Shown here in pieces: positions 1 to 8,937 of a stretch of DNA of 64,000 nucleotides. The stretch covers positions 2,418,001 to 2,482,000 of the forward strand of contig NZ_CP047166.1 in the NCBI RefSeq assembly GCF_016806125.1, read 5' to 3'. Each line of letters starts with the position of its first letter. Positions within the stretch are counted from its first letter, which is position 1. The DNA is from Ponticoccus alexandrii (GTDB lineage: Bacteria > Pseudomonadota > Alphaproteobacteria > Rhodobacterales > Rhodobacteraceae). The notes beneath the pieces were generated by a model. The model had not been told where the DNA came from. It saw nothing but the letters and a program-made list of their open reading frames with translations, and did not search any database. The translations under genes and the position numbers were made by a program.

Positions 1-189
1 CGAAGAGGTGACGAAGCGGACGTAGTTGTCGAGCCCGGCCCAGCCGAGGTCGCCTCCGCGCAGCGGCAGGTACTTCTTGAAGGAAAAGTAGAGCGTCATC
101 GTCAGGGGCACCAGCATCCAGCCCAGAAGCAGGACGACGGCGGGGGCCATCATGAGACGCGCGGCGGATCGGGAATGCTGTGTGGCCAT
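1..189 (-). CDS. smoF: Polyol/sugar ABC transporter permease, N-terminal part
   Basis: The gene starts at 189 and runs off the left edge of the window, so only the first 63 codons are visible. They encode a short cytoplasmic start, one hydrophobic membrane segment and the beginning of the periplasmic loop typical of MalF-type (binding-protein-dependent) permeases. It lies 218 nt downstream of the smoE-like binding protein gene on the same strand, the order of the Rhodobacter sorbitol/mannitol operon (smoE then smoF). The inner-membrane role is inferred from family and context; the symbol depends mainly on the neighbour. Confidence 0.75.
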   Translation of the reverse strand, partial: MATQHSRSAARLMMAPAVVLLLGWMLVPLTMTLYFSFKKYLPLRGGDLGWAGLDNYVRFVTSS

Positions 190-362
190 GACACACCTCC
201 TCTGATGCGGGGCCATTCAAGCCCCGGCGCGCGGAAAACGGTCGTCGCTGAAAAGAGCGTTTCCGGGACCTTGCCGTGTCACCCGCTCGTCAGAGCCGGG
301 GCTGCGCCCGGGGGCGTCTGACGGCGGGTGTTTCCGGTGGCTCCGGAAACGCTCCGGAGGTG

Positions 363-394
363 CCGGGGGGCGGCAGGAAAGAACCGCCCCCCGG
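363..394 (-). promoter_or_regulatory. Intercistronic hairpin after smoE
   Basis: A perfect 11-bp GC-only stem (363-373 with 384-394, 10-nt loop) sits just past the smoE stop codon and before the permease gene. No T-run follows on the transcribed strand, so it is more likely an mRNA-stabilising or partial attenuation structure than a full terminator. Such hairpins commonly let a binding protein be made in excess over its membrane partners. Confidence 0.5.
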
Positions 395-407
395 CGGGAG
401 GAGAGGA

Positions 408-1709
408 TCAGTAGCCTGCGGCTTCCATCTCGTCCACGGTCAGCGCCTGCGCCTTCTCAAGCGCTTCTTCCGCGGATTGCTGTCCGGCGAGAGCCGCCGA
501 GAACTCTTGCCCGACCTGCGTCGCGATGCCCGCGAATTCCGGGATCGCCGCGAACTGCACGCCCACGTAGGGCACCGGGTCCACGGTCGGGTTCTGCGGG
601 TCTGCCGCATTGATCGAGTCCAGCGTCATCTGTGCGAAGGGCACCTTCTGGTACTCGGGGTTCTCGTAGAGCGAGGTGCGCGCGCCCGGCGGCACGTTCG
701 CCCAGCCCTCGTTCTCGGCCACGAGCTCGATGTAGTCCTTCGAGGTCGCCCACTCGATGAACTCTTTCGCGGCGGCCTCTTTCTCTGTGCCCGCCGGGAT
801 CGCCAGCGCCCATGCCCAGAGCCAGTTGCCGCGCTTGCCTTTGCCTGCATCGGGTGCCAGCGCAAAGCCCACCTTGTCCGCGACGGTCGAGTCGTCGGGG
901 TTGGTCACGAAGGAGGCGGCGACGGTGGCGTCGATCCACATGCCGCACTTGCCCTGCTGGAACAGCGCGAGGTTCTCGTTGAAGCCGTTGGTCGAGGCGC
1001 CCGGAGGACCGTAGTTGTTCATCAGGTCGAGGTAGAAGGTCAGCGTCTCGGACCATGCGTCGCTATCGAACTGGGGCGTCCAGTCCTCGTCGAACCAGCG
1101 TGCGCCGAAAGAGTTCGACATGGCGGTCAGGAAGGCCATGTTTTCGCCCCAGCCAGCCTTGCCGCGCAGGCAGACGCCGTAGACTTCGGCATCCTTGTCG
1201 GTCATCGCCGCTGCGGCTTCCTTGATGAAGTCCCAGGTCGGCTCTGCGGGCATTTCCAGACCGGCCGCTTCCATCAGGTCGGTGCGGTACATGATCATCG
1301 AGCTTTCGCCGTAGAAAGGCGCCGCGTAAAGCGTGCCGTCGTAGCTCAGGCCACCGCGCATGGCAGGCAGGATGTCGTCGGCGTCATAGTCTTCGGACAG
1401 GTCGTCCAGCGCCACCAGCCAGTCGTTGGCGGCCCAGATCGGCGTTTCATACATGCCGATGGTCATGACGTCGAACTGACCGCCCTTGGTGGCGATGTCC
1501 TGCGTCACACGGGTGCGGAGGGTGTTTTCCTCCAGCGTGACCCATTCGACCTCGTGGCCGGTCTTTTCGGTGAAATCGGCGGTCAGACCCTGCATCCGGA
1601 TCATGTCGCCGTTGTTGACCGTGGCGATGGTCAGCGTCTCGGCCGTGGCCGCGGTGGCGGCAACGGACACGAGGGCACTCACTGCGTAGAGCGCGCTCTT
1701 CACTTTCAT
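408..1709 (-). CDS. smoE: Polyol (sorbitol/mannitol-type) ABC transporter substrate-binding protein
   Basis: A 433-residue family 1 periplasmic solute-binding protein. Residues 1-23 form a signal peptide (basic start, Ala/Val-rich core, AxA cleavage site). The mature start has the ETLTIATVNN pattern and the next 100 residues include GGQFDVMTIG and APFYGESSMIMYRTDLM, which I recognise from Rhodobacter sphaeroides SmoE, the polyol-binding protein. Length matches (about 436). It is the first gene of a leftward operon followed by a permease, with a LacI-type regulator upstream on the same strand. The substrate class (sorbitol, mannitol or related) is inferred from similarity. Confidence 0.85.
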   Translation of the reverse strand: MKVKSALYAVSALVSVAATAATAETLTIATVNNGDMIRMQGLTADFTEKTGHEVEWVTLEENTLRTRVTQDIATKGGQFDVMTIGMYETPIWAANDWLVALDDLSEDYDADDILPAMRGGLSYDGTLYAAPFYGESSMIMYRTDLMEAAGLEMPAEPTWDFIKEAAAAMTDKDAEVYGVCLRGKAGWGENMAFLTAMSNSFGARWFDEDWTPQFDSDAWSETLTFYLDLMNNYGPPGASTNGFNENLALFQQGKCGMWIDATVAASFVTNPDDSTVADKVGFALAPDAGKGKRGNWLWAWALAIPAGTEKEAAAKEFIEWATSKDYIELVAENEGWANVPPGARTSLYENPEYQKVPFAQMTLDSINAADPQNPTVDPVPYVGVQFAAIPEFAGIATQVGQEFSAALAGQQSAEEALEKAQALTVDEMEAAGY

Positions 1710-1786
1710 CCAACTTCCTCCCTTGAACTCCTGGATTGGATTGGGAGGCAGCTAAGACCATTGGTCGCAGCCAGTCAATGAATTTC

Positions 1787-1800
1787 TTTACTGGCGTAAA
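1787..1800. promoter_or_regulatory. Candidate LacI-type operator upstream of smoE
   Basis: The inverted repeat TTTAC-N4-GTAAA lies about 80 nt upstream of the smoE start, between smoE and the LacI-family gene. Further GTAAA/TTTAC half-sites occur just beside it (1796-1808 and near 1827). A short symmetric site next to a LacI gene is a reasonable operator candidate, but the match is only 5+5 bp. Confidence 0.35.
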
Positions 1801-1827
1801 CTTTTTACTTTCCGCAGCGCAGAAACT

Positions 1828-2859
1828 TTACGCGGAGTTCCGCATGACAAGTTTGCCCTCAAAAAGCGTGTCAGTTCTAATTTCAACCCGCTCTCCGCCA
1901 CTTATCAGTTTGATGAGAAGGTCGGCGCTGCGCTCTGCGATCGCAGCATAGTCCTGCGCGACGGTGGTCAGCGACGGACAGGTATAGCGCGCGAAAGGAT
2001 GGTCGTCGTGGCCCGCAACGCGCAGCGCGGTGCCCCCGCCCCGCCCGACTCGCAACCCCTTCTCGTAGGCCGCCGCCAAGAGCCCGATGGCAAGGCGGTC
2101 GTTGGAACACAGGATGGTGTCGCCGGGAAGGCCGCGCCCTTCGATCAGCTTCTTGCCGCCCTCGTAGCCGATCTTCTCGAAATCCCAGCCATCGCCCTCG
2201 ATCTGCAAGAGATGCACGGGCCGCCCCTCGCGCTCCATCGCATCCGTATAAGCCTTGCGGCGACGATAGGCGTTGGGATTGGTGGGCGTGCGCATCTCGA
2301 AGAACGACGGAGACTCCCCCGTCCGGCACAGGTAGTCGCAGATCAGCGTCGTCGCCTGAATATTGTCATGCCCCACAAAAGCATCACCCAAGCCACTGAT
2401 ATTGCTGTCAAACAGAATCGATGGCACATCCCTGCAGAAGGCCTCGACCGCGGCATGGTCCGATGACCGGCCAAGCGGCGCCAGAAGCACTCCGGCCGGC
2501 TTGATCGAGCGCAGCGACTCCATGTTCTCGATTTCCTGGCGAGTACTGCCGTGAGACGACATCAGGATCGGGCGAAAACCCGCCCCGATCACCATCCCCT
2601 CGATATTGCGGGCAATCTCGGCAAAGAAAGGGTCCGCGAGATAGGGCACCATGATACCGACATTCTTGGTCAGCTTGCGGTTCTGATTGATGGCGAAGAT
2701 GTTGGGGGTGTAGTCGTATTCTTCCAGCGCGTTCTCGATCCGGGCGCGGGTGGATTTCCGAACCGAGTCGGGATCGTGGAAGTACTTCGACACGGTCGGG
2801 CGCGAGATCCCACTGACCTCTGCGAACTCCTCCATGTTGCGTATGCGCCGCCCCGCCAT
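1828..2859 (-). CDS. LacI family transcriptional regulator
   Basis: A 343-residue LacI/GalR protein. Residues 1-60 carry the helix-turn-helix and hinge helix (EFAEVSGISRPTVSKYFHDP, then TRARIENALEEYDYTPN). The rest is a periplasmic-binding-protein-like effector domain, with GIMVPYLADPFFAEI at its start and SNDRLAIGLL and VAGHDDHPFARYT near the end. It lies upstream of smoE on the same strand, with about 120 nt between, and probably controls the polyol transporter in response to a sugar or polyol; the effector is not known. Start chosen at the ATG giving the standard LacI N-terminus. Confidence 0.85.
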   Translation of the reverse strand: MAGRRIRNMEEFAEVSGISRPTVSKYFHDPDSVRKSTRARIENALEEYDYTPNIFAINQNRKLTKNVGIMVPYLADPFFAEIARNIEGMVIGAGFRPILMSSHGSTRQEIENMESLRSIKPAGVLLAPLGRSSDHAAVEAFCRDVPSILFDSNISGLGDAFVGHDNIQATTLICDYLCRTGESPSFFEMRTPTNPNAYRRRKAYTDAMEREGRPVHLLQIEGDGWDFEKIGYEGGKKLIEGRGLPGDTILCSNDRLAIGLLAAAYEKGLRVGRGGGTALRVAGHDDHPFARYTCPSLTTVAQDYAAIAERSADLLIKLISGGERVEIRTDTLFEGKLVMRNSA

Positions 2860-3046
2860 AATCCCGCCCCCACTTCAGATCGACCAGCAGGCCTGCAAGA
2901 CCCGCCCCGATCAGCGCCATATTTCTTATCGCGCGTAAATTTTATAATGACGACGGTACGAAGAAGCCGAAGGGATGGTCAAGAGGATCTTGCGCTGCAT
3001 CTGCACGGTGCGGCATCGGTTTTCGACGATAATCCGGGGAATATAA

Positions 3047-3123
3047 TGGTACCACCTCCCCGGCTCGAACGGGGGACCTCCTGATCCACAATCAGGCGCT
3101 CTAACCAACTGAGCTAAGGCGGC
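3047..3123 (-). tRNA. tRNA-His (GTG)
   Basis: A 77-nt cloverleaf including encoded CCA. Acceptor stem 3117-3123 pairs with 3051-3057; anticodon loop TTGTGGA gives GTG; the T-arm has TTCGAGC. The base before position 1 is T, not G, and the discriminator is A73. This is the form known from many alphaproteobacteria, which lack the otherwise universal G-1:C73 of tRNA-His. Confidence 0.97.
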
Positions 3124-3233
3124 ACCGGAACCCGAACAGTACACCCATTCGGATCGTGCGGCTAGTTAGCAAAGCAGAACCGGGGACGCAAGGGCTTCTG
3201 AACGCTCTTTTGATCCCGAATTCTGCCTGCGGG

Positions 3234-4166
3234 CTACCGGCACTGACGGCCTCGCGTCCAGGGCTCGGCGCCCATGGCGTCGACGTAGATGCGATGCACG
3301 CTGGTGGTGGAGGTGATGAACAAACGCTGCCCGTCGGCACCCCCGAAACAGAGGTTCGACACCACCTCGGGCACGAGGATCTTGCCCAGCAGCGTCCCGT
3401 CGGCGGCAAAGCAATGCACCCCGTCGGCAGCCGACGACCAGAGGTTGCCCAAGACGTCGCAGCGCATCCCGTCCGGCAGGCCCTTGTCGATGGTGGCAAA
3501 GATTCCGCGATCCTCCAGCCGCCCGCCATCCACGCCGAAGACGCGGATGTGCGAAGGCACCGTATCGTCGTGGCTCGACCCGCTTTCGGCGATGTAGAGC
3601 AGGCTCTCGTCGGGCGAGAAGCACAGCCCGTTCGGCTGGTTGAAATCGCTGACGACCGCCGTCAACTTGCCTTCGGACGACAGGCGGTAGACGTTATGGG
3701 CGGCCTGCTCGGGGTCCGCCCGGTAGCCCTCGAAGTTTGACAGGATGCCGTAGGTCGGATCGGTGAACCAGACCGCCCCGTCCGAAGACACCACCACGTC
3801 GTTGGGCGAGTTCAGACGCTTGCCCTCGAATTGGTCCGCCAGCACCGTCAGCCTGCCGTCGTGTTCCGTCCGCACGACGTCGCGCGCGCCATGGCGGCAG
3901 CCCACGAGGCGCCCCTGCCGGTCACGCGTGTTGCCGTTGTTGAAGCCGCTCTCGGCGCGGTAGGTCGACAGGCCCTCGCTCTCGGACCAGCGCAGGATGC
4001 GGCGCGAGGGAATGTCCGAGAAGAGCAGGCAATCGCGGTCCCCGAACCAGACCGGGCCCTCGGTCCATGTGAAGCCCTCGGCGATCTTTTCCAGCTTCGC
4101 CATGGGATGGACCAGCTCCATGAAGCGCGGGTCGTGCACCTGAAGGTGCGGCGGCAGGGTGATCAT
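3234..4166 (-). CDS. SMP-30/gluconolactonase family protein
   Basis: A 310-residue SMP-30/LRE-like beta-propeller lactonase. Family signs are FTWTEGPVWFGD near residue 35 (metal-binding Glu), SPNDVVVSSDGAVWFTDPTYG (Asn/Asp ligands) and NGLCFSPDESLLYIAESG. It probably hydrolyses a sugar lactone to the aldonic acid. The start is the ATG at 4166, whose ATGA overlaps the stop of the permease gene, so it is the last gene of the ribose-type transporter operon. No signal peptide is evident, which suggests the lactone is opened in the cytoplasm after uptake or oxidation. The exact substrate is unknown. Confidence 0.85.
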   Translation of the reverse strand: MITLPPHLQVHDPRFMELVHPMAKLEKIAEGFTWTEGPVWFGDRDCLLFSDIPSRRILRWSESEGLSTYRAESGFNNGNTRDRQGRLVGCRHGARDVVRTEHDGRLTVLADQFEGKRLNSPNDVVVSSDGAVWFTDPTYGILSNFEGYRADPEQAAHNVYRLSSEGKLTAVVSDFNQPNGLCFSPDESLLYIAESGSSHDDTVPSHIRVFGVDGGRLEDRGIFATIDKGLPDGMRCDVLGNLWSSAADGVHCFAADGTLLGKILVPEVVSNLCFGGADGQRLFITSTTSVHRIYVDAMGAEPWTRGRQCR

Positions 4167-5122
4167 GGGCGGGACCTCCGGGTGCTGGCGGCAATGACGA
4201 TGGCGATGATGATGGCGCCGGTGAGGATGTTGCGGACGCCCGCGCCCGCGCCGTAGCTGTTGAGCATCGAGACGACGAGGAACATGAAGAGTGCGGCGCC
4301 CCAGATGCCCGGCACGTTGGAGTTGCCCCCGGCGATGGAGCAGCCCCCGATGACGACCACGGCGATGGACATGAGCAGGTATTCCGCCCCCATGTTCAGC
4401 GCCGCCCCGCCGGAGAAGCTGGCCAGCAGGTAGCCCGCGAGCGCGGCAAAGAGCGCGACGGTGACATAGGCCACGGCGCGCACCGCCTGCACGGGGATGC
4501 CCGCCAGCCGCGCCGCGCGCAGGTTCTGCCCCGAGGCCAGCAGCCAGCGCCCGGCGACCGAACGCTCCAGCACGACCCACGTGACCACGGCCAGCACCAG
4601 CCCCACCCATGCCACGTTGGGCAGGCCAAGGAAGCGTCCGGTGGCGAAATCCGCGAGGCCTTCGGGCGGCTTGATGCGCAGGCCCCGGTTGGACCAGATC
4701 GCAAGCGACTGGTAGATCAGCGAGGCGGCGAGCGTGGCGATGATCGGTGGCAGGCGCAGCAGGTAGATCAGCGCGAAGTTCGCCAGTCCCACGCCCAGCC
4801 CGGTGGCCAACGCAACCGCAAGGCCCAGCAGGGCGTTGCCCGGGTCGGACCCCATGACCTTCAGCGCCAGCGTGGCAGAAAGCGTCATGGTCGCGGGGAT
4901 CGAAAGGTCGACATTGCCCGGCCCCAGCGTGATGACCAGCATCTGCCCCATGCCGACGATGGCGGCGAAGGCGCCGAAGCTGAGCGCGGCATAGGCCAGT
5001 TCCCCGGCGCCGCGCCCGGAGGTCAGGCCAAGCGTGGCGGCAAAGGCCAGCGCAGCGGCGACCCAGGCCCAGAGCCAGGGGCGCGCGAGGGCGGCAAGCG
5101 GGTTCGCGGTCAGGGTGCTCAT
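4163..5122 (-). CDS. Ribose-type ABC transporter permease (second)
   Basis: A 319-residue RbsC/AraH-like inner-membrane permease with about eight to ten hydrophobic segments. The N-terminal third has GQMLVITLGPGNVDLSI, matching the family motif G-LVI-GGIDLSVG. The C-terminal half has GAEYLLMSIAVVVIGG followed by GGxS-type glycines and a conserved final segment. The start at 5122 overlaps the stop of the preceding permease by ATGA, so translation is probably coupled. With its partner it would form a heterodimeric channel. Confidence 0.88.
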   Translation of the reverse strand: MSTLTANPLAALARPWLWAWVAAALAFAATLGLTSGRGAGELAYAALSFGAFAAIVGMGQMLVITLGPGNVDLSIPATMTLSATLALKVMGSDPGNALLGLAVALATGLGVGLANFALIYLLRLPPIIATLAASLIYQSLAIWSNRGLRIKPPEGLADFATGRFLGLPNVAWVGLVLAVVTWVVLERSVAGRWLLASGQNLRAARLAGIPVQAVRAVAYVTVALFAALAGYLLASFSGGAALNMGAEYLLMSIAVVVIGGCSIAGGNSNVPGIWGAALFMFLVVSMLNSYGAGAGVRNILTGAIIIAIVIAASTRRSRP

Positions 5123-6048
5123 GCCGCTGCTCCTTTGCGGGCAAAGAGAAGCCGCGCGGTCAGTACGAGGATCAGGATCGCCCCCTGCGCGCCGATCTGC
5201 CAGTCGGGCGAAAGCCGCATGAAGGACAAGAAGGAGGCCGCCAGCGTCAGCGTCAGCGCGCCGATCACCGCCCCCACGGGGGAGACCTTGCCGCCGATGA
5301 ACTCGCCACCGCCGAGGATCACCCCCGCGATGCTGAGCAAGGTATAGCGCAGCGCGATATTCGCATCGGCAGAGGTGGTCAGCCCGACCAGCGCCATGCC
5401 CGCGAGCACGCCGAAGAGGCCCGCAAGCCCATAGGCCAGCGCCTTCAGGTAGAGGACATTCCACCCAGCCCGCTGGACCGAGCGCATATTGCCGCCCACG
5501 CCGCGCAGGACCGTGCCAAGGCCGGAGCGGATAAACATGACATGCGTCACCGCCGCGATCAGCACCGCCGCGACGACAGCCATGGGGGCCACGGGCGGCT
5601 TGACCGTCATCAACGTGCGGATCCAGCCCGGCGCCGCGCCGCCCGGCGTCGGCAGGATGAACAGCGCCAGCCCGCCCCAGACGAAGGACATGCCCAGCGT
5701 GACCACGATGGCGGGCAGGTCCAGCGCATGGATCACCGCGCCCATGACCGCGTAAGACAGGATCAGCGCCAAGAGGATCAACACCCCCAGCATGGGCGTG
5801 TCGTTCAGGAAGGTCGCGGTGACGCAGGCCACGAGGCTGACGAAGGCGCCGATCGACAGGTCGATGTCGTTGACCATGATCACGCACATCTGCGCGATGG
5901 TCGCCAGCGCGATGGGCACCGCGAGGTTGAACAGCAGGTTCAGGCCAAAATAGCTCATGGCGCGGGGCTGCATCCAGAAGGTCAGCGCCAGAAGCACGGC
6001 AAGGGAAACGACCGGAAGGATGATCCGGTGGCGGGCAAGGAAATTCAC
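5119..6048 (-). CDS. Ribose-type ABC transporter permease (first)
   Basis: A 309-residue RbsC-like permease. The family motif appears as [18 protein letters not shown] near residue 55, then MGSVxxA-like helices, and the late motif [21 protein letters not shown] chose the GTG at 6048 because it forms a GTGA overlap with the ATPase stop and gives a normal N-terminal membrane segment; an upstream extension in the same frame is basic and non-membrane, a shadow of the ATPase gene. Works in the inner membrane with the second permease and the ATPase. Confidence 0.87.
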   Translation of the reverse strand: MNFLARHRIILPVVSLAVLLALTFWMQPRAMSYFGLNLLFNLAVPIALATIAQMCVIMVNDIDLSIGAFVSLVACVTATFLNDTPMLGVLILLALILSYAVMGAVIHALDLPAIVVTLGMSFVWGGLALFILPTPGGAAPGWIRTLMTVKPPVAPMAVVAAVLIAAVTHVMFIRSGLGTVLRGVGGNMRSVQRAGWNVLYLKALAYGLAGLFGVLAGMALVGLTTSADANIALRYTLLSIAGVILGGGEFIGGKVSPVGAVIGALTLTLAASFLSFMRLSPDWQIGAQGAILILVLTARLLFARKGAAA

Positions 6049-7457
6049 GAGGCCTCCTGCATCTCGAAGGAGGCTTCGAGGATTTTCTCTTCGGTGATGT
6101 CTGCGCCGGTCAGTTCGGCGCTGATCTGATGGTTGCGGAAGACGAAGACGCGGTCGCACTGGCAGACCTCTTCGGTCTCGGTCGAGTACCACAGGAAGGT
6201 GCGGCCCTTGGCGGCCTCGGCGCGGATCATTGCGTAGACGTCCTGTTTCGTGCCCACGTCGACGCCGCGCATGGGGTCGTCCATGACGACGACCGGCGCG
6301 TCAGAGGCCAGCGCACGGGCAAAGAGCACCTTCTGCTGGTTGCCCCCCGACAGGGACAGGATGGGGTTGTCGAGGTTCTCGGTGCGGATGCCGATGCGTC
6401 GCTTCCAGTCTTCGGCGACGCGCTGTTCCGCCTCTCGGTTCACCAGCCCGCGCGTCGCGTCGCGGCCCAGAACCGAGATCGAGATGTTGCGCAGGATGGA
6501 CCAGAGTGGCAGCACCCCGTCGCGCGGCCGGTCGCCGGCGACGAAGACCGCGCGCGCGGTCTTTCCCGCGCGCCAGTCCGAGGTCTGCGCAAGATAAAGC
6601 CGCGCCAAGGCCGCCGCCTGCCCGTGCCCCGCGAGGCCCGAAAGGCCCACGACCTCGCCGCGCCGGGCTTCCAGCCCCTCGGCTTTCAGAATGACCTCGC
6701 CCAGCGGCGGGCGGGCCTCGGCGGCGCGGGCGGTTTCCTCGGTGGCGACATGGCCCATGGCATCCACCAGCCCCTGCCGGGTGAAGCCCTCGGCGGGCCG
6801 CTCGGCCACCACCTTGCCGTCCTTCAGCACGACGATGCGGCTGGCGACGGCAAAGATCTCTCCCAGCATGTGCGAGATGAAGACCACCGCCCCGCCCCCG
6901 GCGCAGAAGCTGCGGATATGCGCCAGCAACTGCTCGGCGATGCCCGCATCGAGCGAGGAGGTCGGCTCGTCGAGGATCACCAGACGCGCAGCCCCGCCCC
7001 GGGGCGCAAAGCCGATGGCGATCTCGACCATCTGGCGCTCGGCGATGGACAGGGTGTCGACCTCGGCGTCGGCGTCGATGCCATGGCCGGGAAAGACCGC
7101 GTCCAGCGCCGCGCGGATCTCGGCCCGTGCGGGGCGGCGCCAGCCCGGCCCCTTCAGCCCGGGATGCGAGATGCGCAGGTTCTCGGCCACGGTCAGGTTC
7201 GGGCAGAGCGAGAGTTCCTGAAAGACGCTGCGCACCCCCTCCGGCCCGGCGGGAAAGTCCACCGTCCCGCCCGAGGGCGGCAGAGAGCCGTTCACGATGT
7301 TCACCAGCGTGGATTTGCCCGCGCCGTTGTGGCCGACGAGGCCAAGGCAGTCGCCGGGCCGGACCGTCAAATCCACTCCGTCGAGCGCCCGCACCGGGCC
7401 GAAATGCTTCGCCGCCCCCGTCAATGTGACGATGGGTGCGACCTCTGTCGCTGTCAT
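6045..7457 (-). CDS. Sugar ABC transporter ATPase, two-domain (RbsA type)
   Basis: About 470 residues with two nucleotide-binding domains in tandem. Domain 1 has Walker [10 protein letters not shown] near residue 40, a signature region with [11 protein letters not shown], and Walker [13 protein letters not shown]. Domain 2 lacks a clear Walker A ([12 protein letters not shown]), as is usual for RbsA-type proteins, but keeps LSGGNQQK and [13 protein letters not shown]. It powers uptake of a ribose-like monosaccharide with the two permeases encoded downstream. The ATG at 7457 is preferred over a TTG six codons upstream. Confidence 0.88.
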   Translation of the reverse strand: MTATEVAPIVTLTGAAKHFGPVRALDGVDLTVRPGDCLGLVGHNGAGKSTLVNIVNGSLPPSGGTVDFPAGPEGVRSVFQELSLCPNLTVAENLRISHPGLKGPGWRRPARAEIRAALDAVFPGHGIDADAEVDTLSIAERQMVEIAIGFAPRGGAARLVILDEPTSSLDAGIAEQLLAHIRSFCAGGGAVVFISHMLGEIFAVASRIVVLKDGKVVAERPAEGFTRQGLVDAMGHVATEETARAAEARPPLGEVILKAEGLEARRGEVVGLSGLAGHGQAAALARLYLAQTSDWRAGKTARAVFVAGDRPRDGVLPLWSILRNISISVLGRDATRGLVNREAEQRVAEDWKRRIGIRTENLDNPILSLSGGNQQKVLFARALASDAPVVVMDDPMRGVDVGTKQDVYAMIRAEAAKGRTFLWYSTETEEVCQCDRVFVFRNHQISAELTGADITEEKILEASFEMQEAS

Positions 7458-7519
7458 GGTCTTCGCTCGTTCCAAAAGCTATTGTGTGCCCCCCGCGCGA
7501 CGCGCGCGAGGGGCGGTGT

Positions 7520-7564
7520 CAAAAGGTGTCGACACCTTTTGCAAATTTCATCGATGAAATTTGC
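7520..7564. promoter_or_regulatory. Two abutting perfect palindromes between binding protein and ATPase genes
   Basis: A 22-bp perfect palindrome (7520-7541, centre GTCGAC) directly abuts a 24-bp perfect palindrome (7541-7564, centre ATCGAT). They lie immediately downstream of the binding-protein gene and upstream of the ATPase gene in the same operon. Each would fold into a strong RNA hairpin without a following T-run. A role in stabilising the binding-protein mRNA or damping downstream expression is likely but inferred. Confidence 0.6.
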
Positions 7565-7573
7565 CGTGGCGGC

Positions 7574-8587
7574 TCACTTCGCGTCCGCGATGACCTGCTG
7601 CGCGTCTTCCAGCGCATAGGACACGTTGGCGACCGAACCTTCGGGCGTCGTTTCCAGCGCCTCGTCCAGCGTGTCCTGCGTGATCTTCAGGAAGGGCACG
7701 GTCAGGTCCTTCGGCACGTCTTCGCCCGCGAGGATCTGCTGCGACACCCAGAAGGCCAGCGAGGCGACACCCGGCGCGATCGACAGCGACAGCGTCTCGT
7801 AGCCATTGGCGTCGCGCTGCTCGGCCCACCATTTCAGCTCGTCCTGACGGTTGCCCAGCACGATCAGCGGCGTGTCGCGGCCCGCGGCCTCGAAGGCCTG
7901 CGCCGCGCCGTAACCGTCGCCGCCCTGCGTCACGACGCCCACGACCTCGGGCAGCGAGGGCAGGATGCCCGCCACGGCCTTTTGCGCCACGTCCTGCGCC
8001 CAGTCGCCATGCACCGAGCCGACGATCTCGAACTGGTCGTTCTCTGACACGCCCTCGTGGATGCCCTTGGAGATCTCGTCGTCCACGAAGACCCCCGCAA
8101 GGCCGCGGATCTCCAGCAGGTTGCCGCCATCCGGCAGACGGCCCGCGAGATAGTCCACCTCTTCCTTGCCCATGGCGGCGAAATCCACCGCGATGCGCCA
8201 TGCGCAGGGCTCTGTCACGATGCCGTCGAAGCTGACGACGATGAGACCGGCGTCGCAGGCTTCCTTGACCGCGCCGTTCAGGGCAGTCGGAGAGGCGGCG
8301 TTCAGCACGATGGCGTCGTAGCCCTGCAGGATCATGTTCTGGATCTGCGCGGCCTGCTCGGTCGCCTGATTTTCCGAGGTGGTGTAGGGGTCGGCAGCGG
8401 CGACGACGCCATCTGCGACGGCCTGATCGGCGGTCTCCTGGAAGGTCGACAGCATCGCCTGCCGCCACGAGTTGCCCGCGTAGTTGTTGGACAGCGCGAT
8501 GCGCTTGCCACTGGTGTCCGCATCCTGCGCCGCGACGGCGCCCGCCATCAGGGCCAGCGTCGCCGCACCCAGCATAAGCCTTTTCAT
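7574..8587 (-). CDS. Ribose-type sugar ABC transporter substrate-binding protein
   Basis: A 337-residue RbsB-like periplasmic protein (Peripla_BP_4). Residues 1-20 are a signal peptide ending AVAA|QDA. The mature start KRIALSNNYAGNSWRQAM and the later GYDAIVLNAAS, GLIVVSFDG and VVTQGGDGYGAAQAFEAAG are typical of the family. The ATG at 8587 is preceded by a GGGAGGAATG-like ribosome binding site. It is the first gene of the operon and gives the transporter its specificity; the sugar cannot be read from sequence, though the SMP-30 lactonase at the operon end suggests a sugar that is oxidised to a lactone. Confidence 0.87.
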   Translation of the reverse strand: MKRLMLGAATLALMAGAVAAQDADTSGKRIALSNNYAGNSWRQAMLSTFQETADQAVADGVVAAADPYTTSENQATEQAAQIQNMILQGYDAIVLNAASPTALNGAVKEACDAGLIVVSFDGIVTEPCAWRIAVDFAAMGKEEVDYLAGRLPDGGNLLEIRGLAGVFVDDEISKGIHEGVSENDQFEIVGSVHGDWAQDVAQKAVAGILPSLPEVVGVVTQGGDGYGAAQAFEAAGRDTPLIVLGNRQDELKWWAEQRDANGYETLSLSIAPGVASLAFWVSQQILAGEDVPKDLTVPFLKITQDTLDEALETTPEGSVANVSYALEDAQQVIADAK

Positions 8588-8827
8588 GTCATTCCTCCCT
8601 TGCGCGCCATTCGCGCCATTCCCTTGTGCGCGTCTGCCGCGCTGGTTGTCCGGACGCCTGTGCCGCGCCGCGTGTCTTCGCGCGCCACTGGCGTGCGTCC
8701 TCCTGATTGCGCCGATGGGCGCAATCTCCTGCGATCCGGCCACACGCTTCTCCATGCAGCGCCCTCCGGATGCGGGCATGGTGACGCGCACCGGCCCGGG
8801 CTGTAAAGGCACCCGCCCGCAGACCTA

Positions 8828-8858
8828 TTGCGGGTTCCCGCAAACATCTTGCGGGTTC
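8828..8858. promoter_or_regulatory. Phased TTGCGGG repeats in the divergent intergenic region
   Basis: The gene-free stretch 8588-8937 holds a 16-bp palindrome TTGCGGGTTCCCGCAA (8828-8843) followed by a third half-site TTGCGGG (8849-8855). The two direct copies are 21 bp apart, two helical turns. A separate hairpin (9-bp stem, 8705-8726) lies nearer the binding-protein gene. The repeats look like a regulator binding site, possibly for the LuxR-type response regulator encoded downstream or for control of the divergent sugar transporter. Confidence 0.45.
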
Positions 8859-8937
8859 GGGTGTTTCCTTTCCCGGTTCGGGGCGGCAAACTTGCAGGAA
8901 CGCGCAACCCGGCGCCGCGCGTTAACCCGGAGGAGAC

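Noticed and set aside
276-1781. Long open frame antisense to smoE
   Set aside because: Arg- and Gly-rich, no motifs, and exactly opposite a clear gene. Similar long antisense frames opposite fadJ, cheA and garD were dropped for the same reason.
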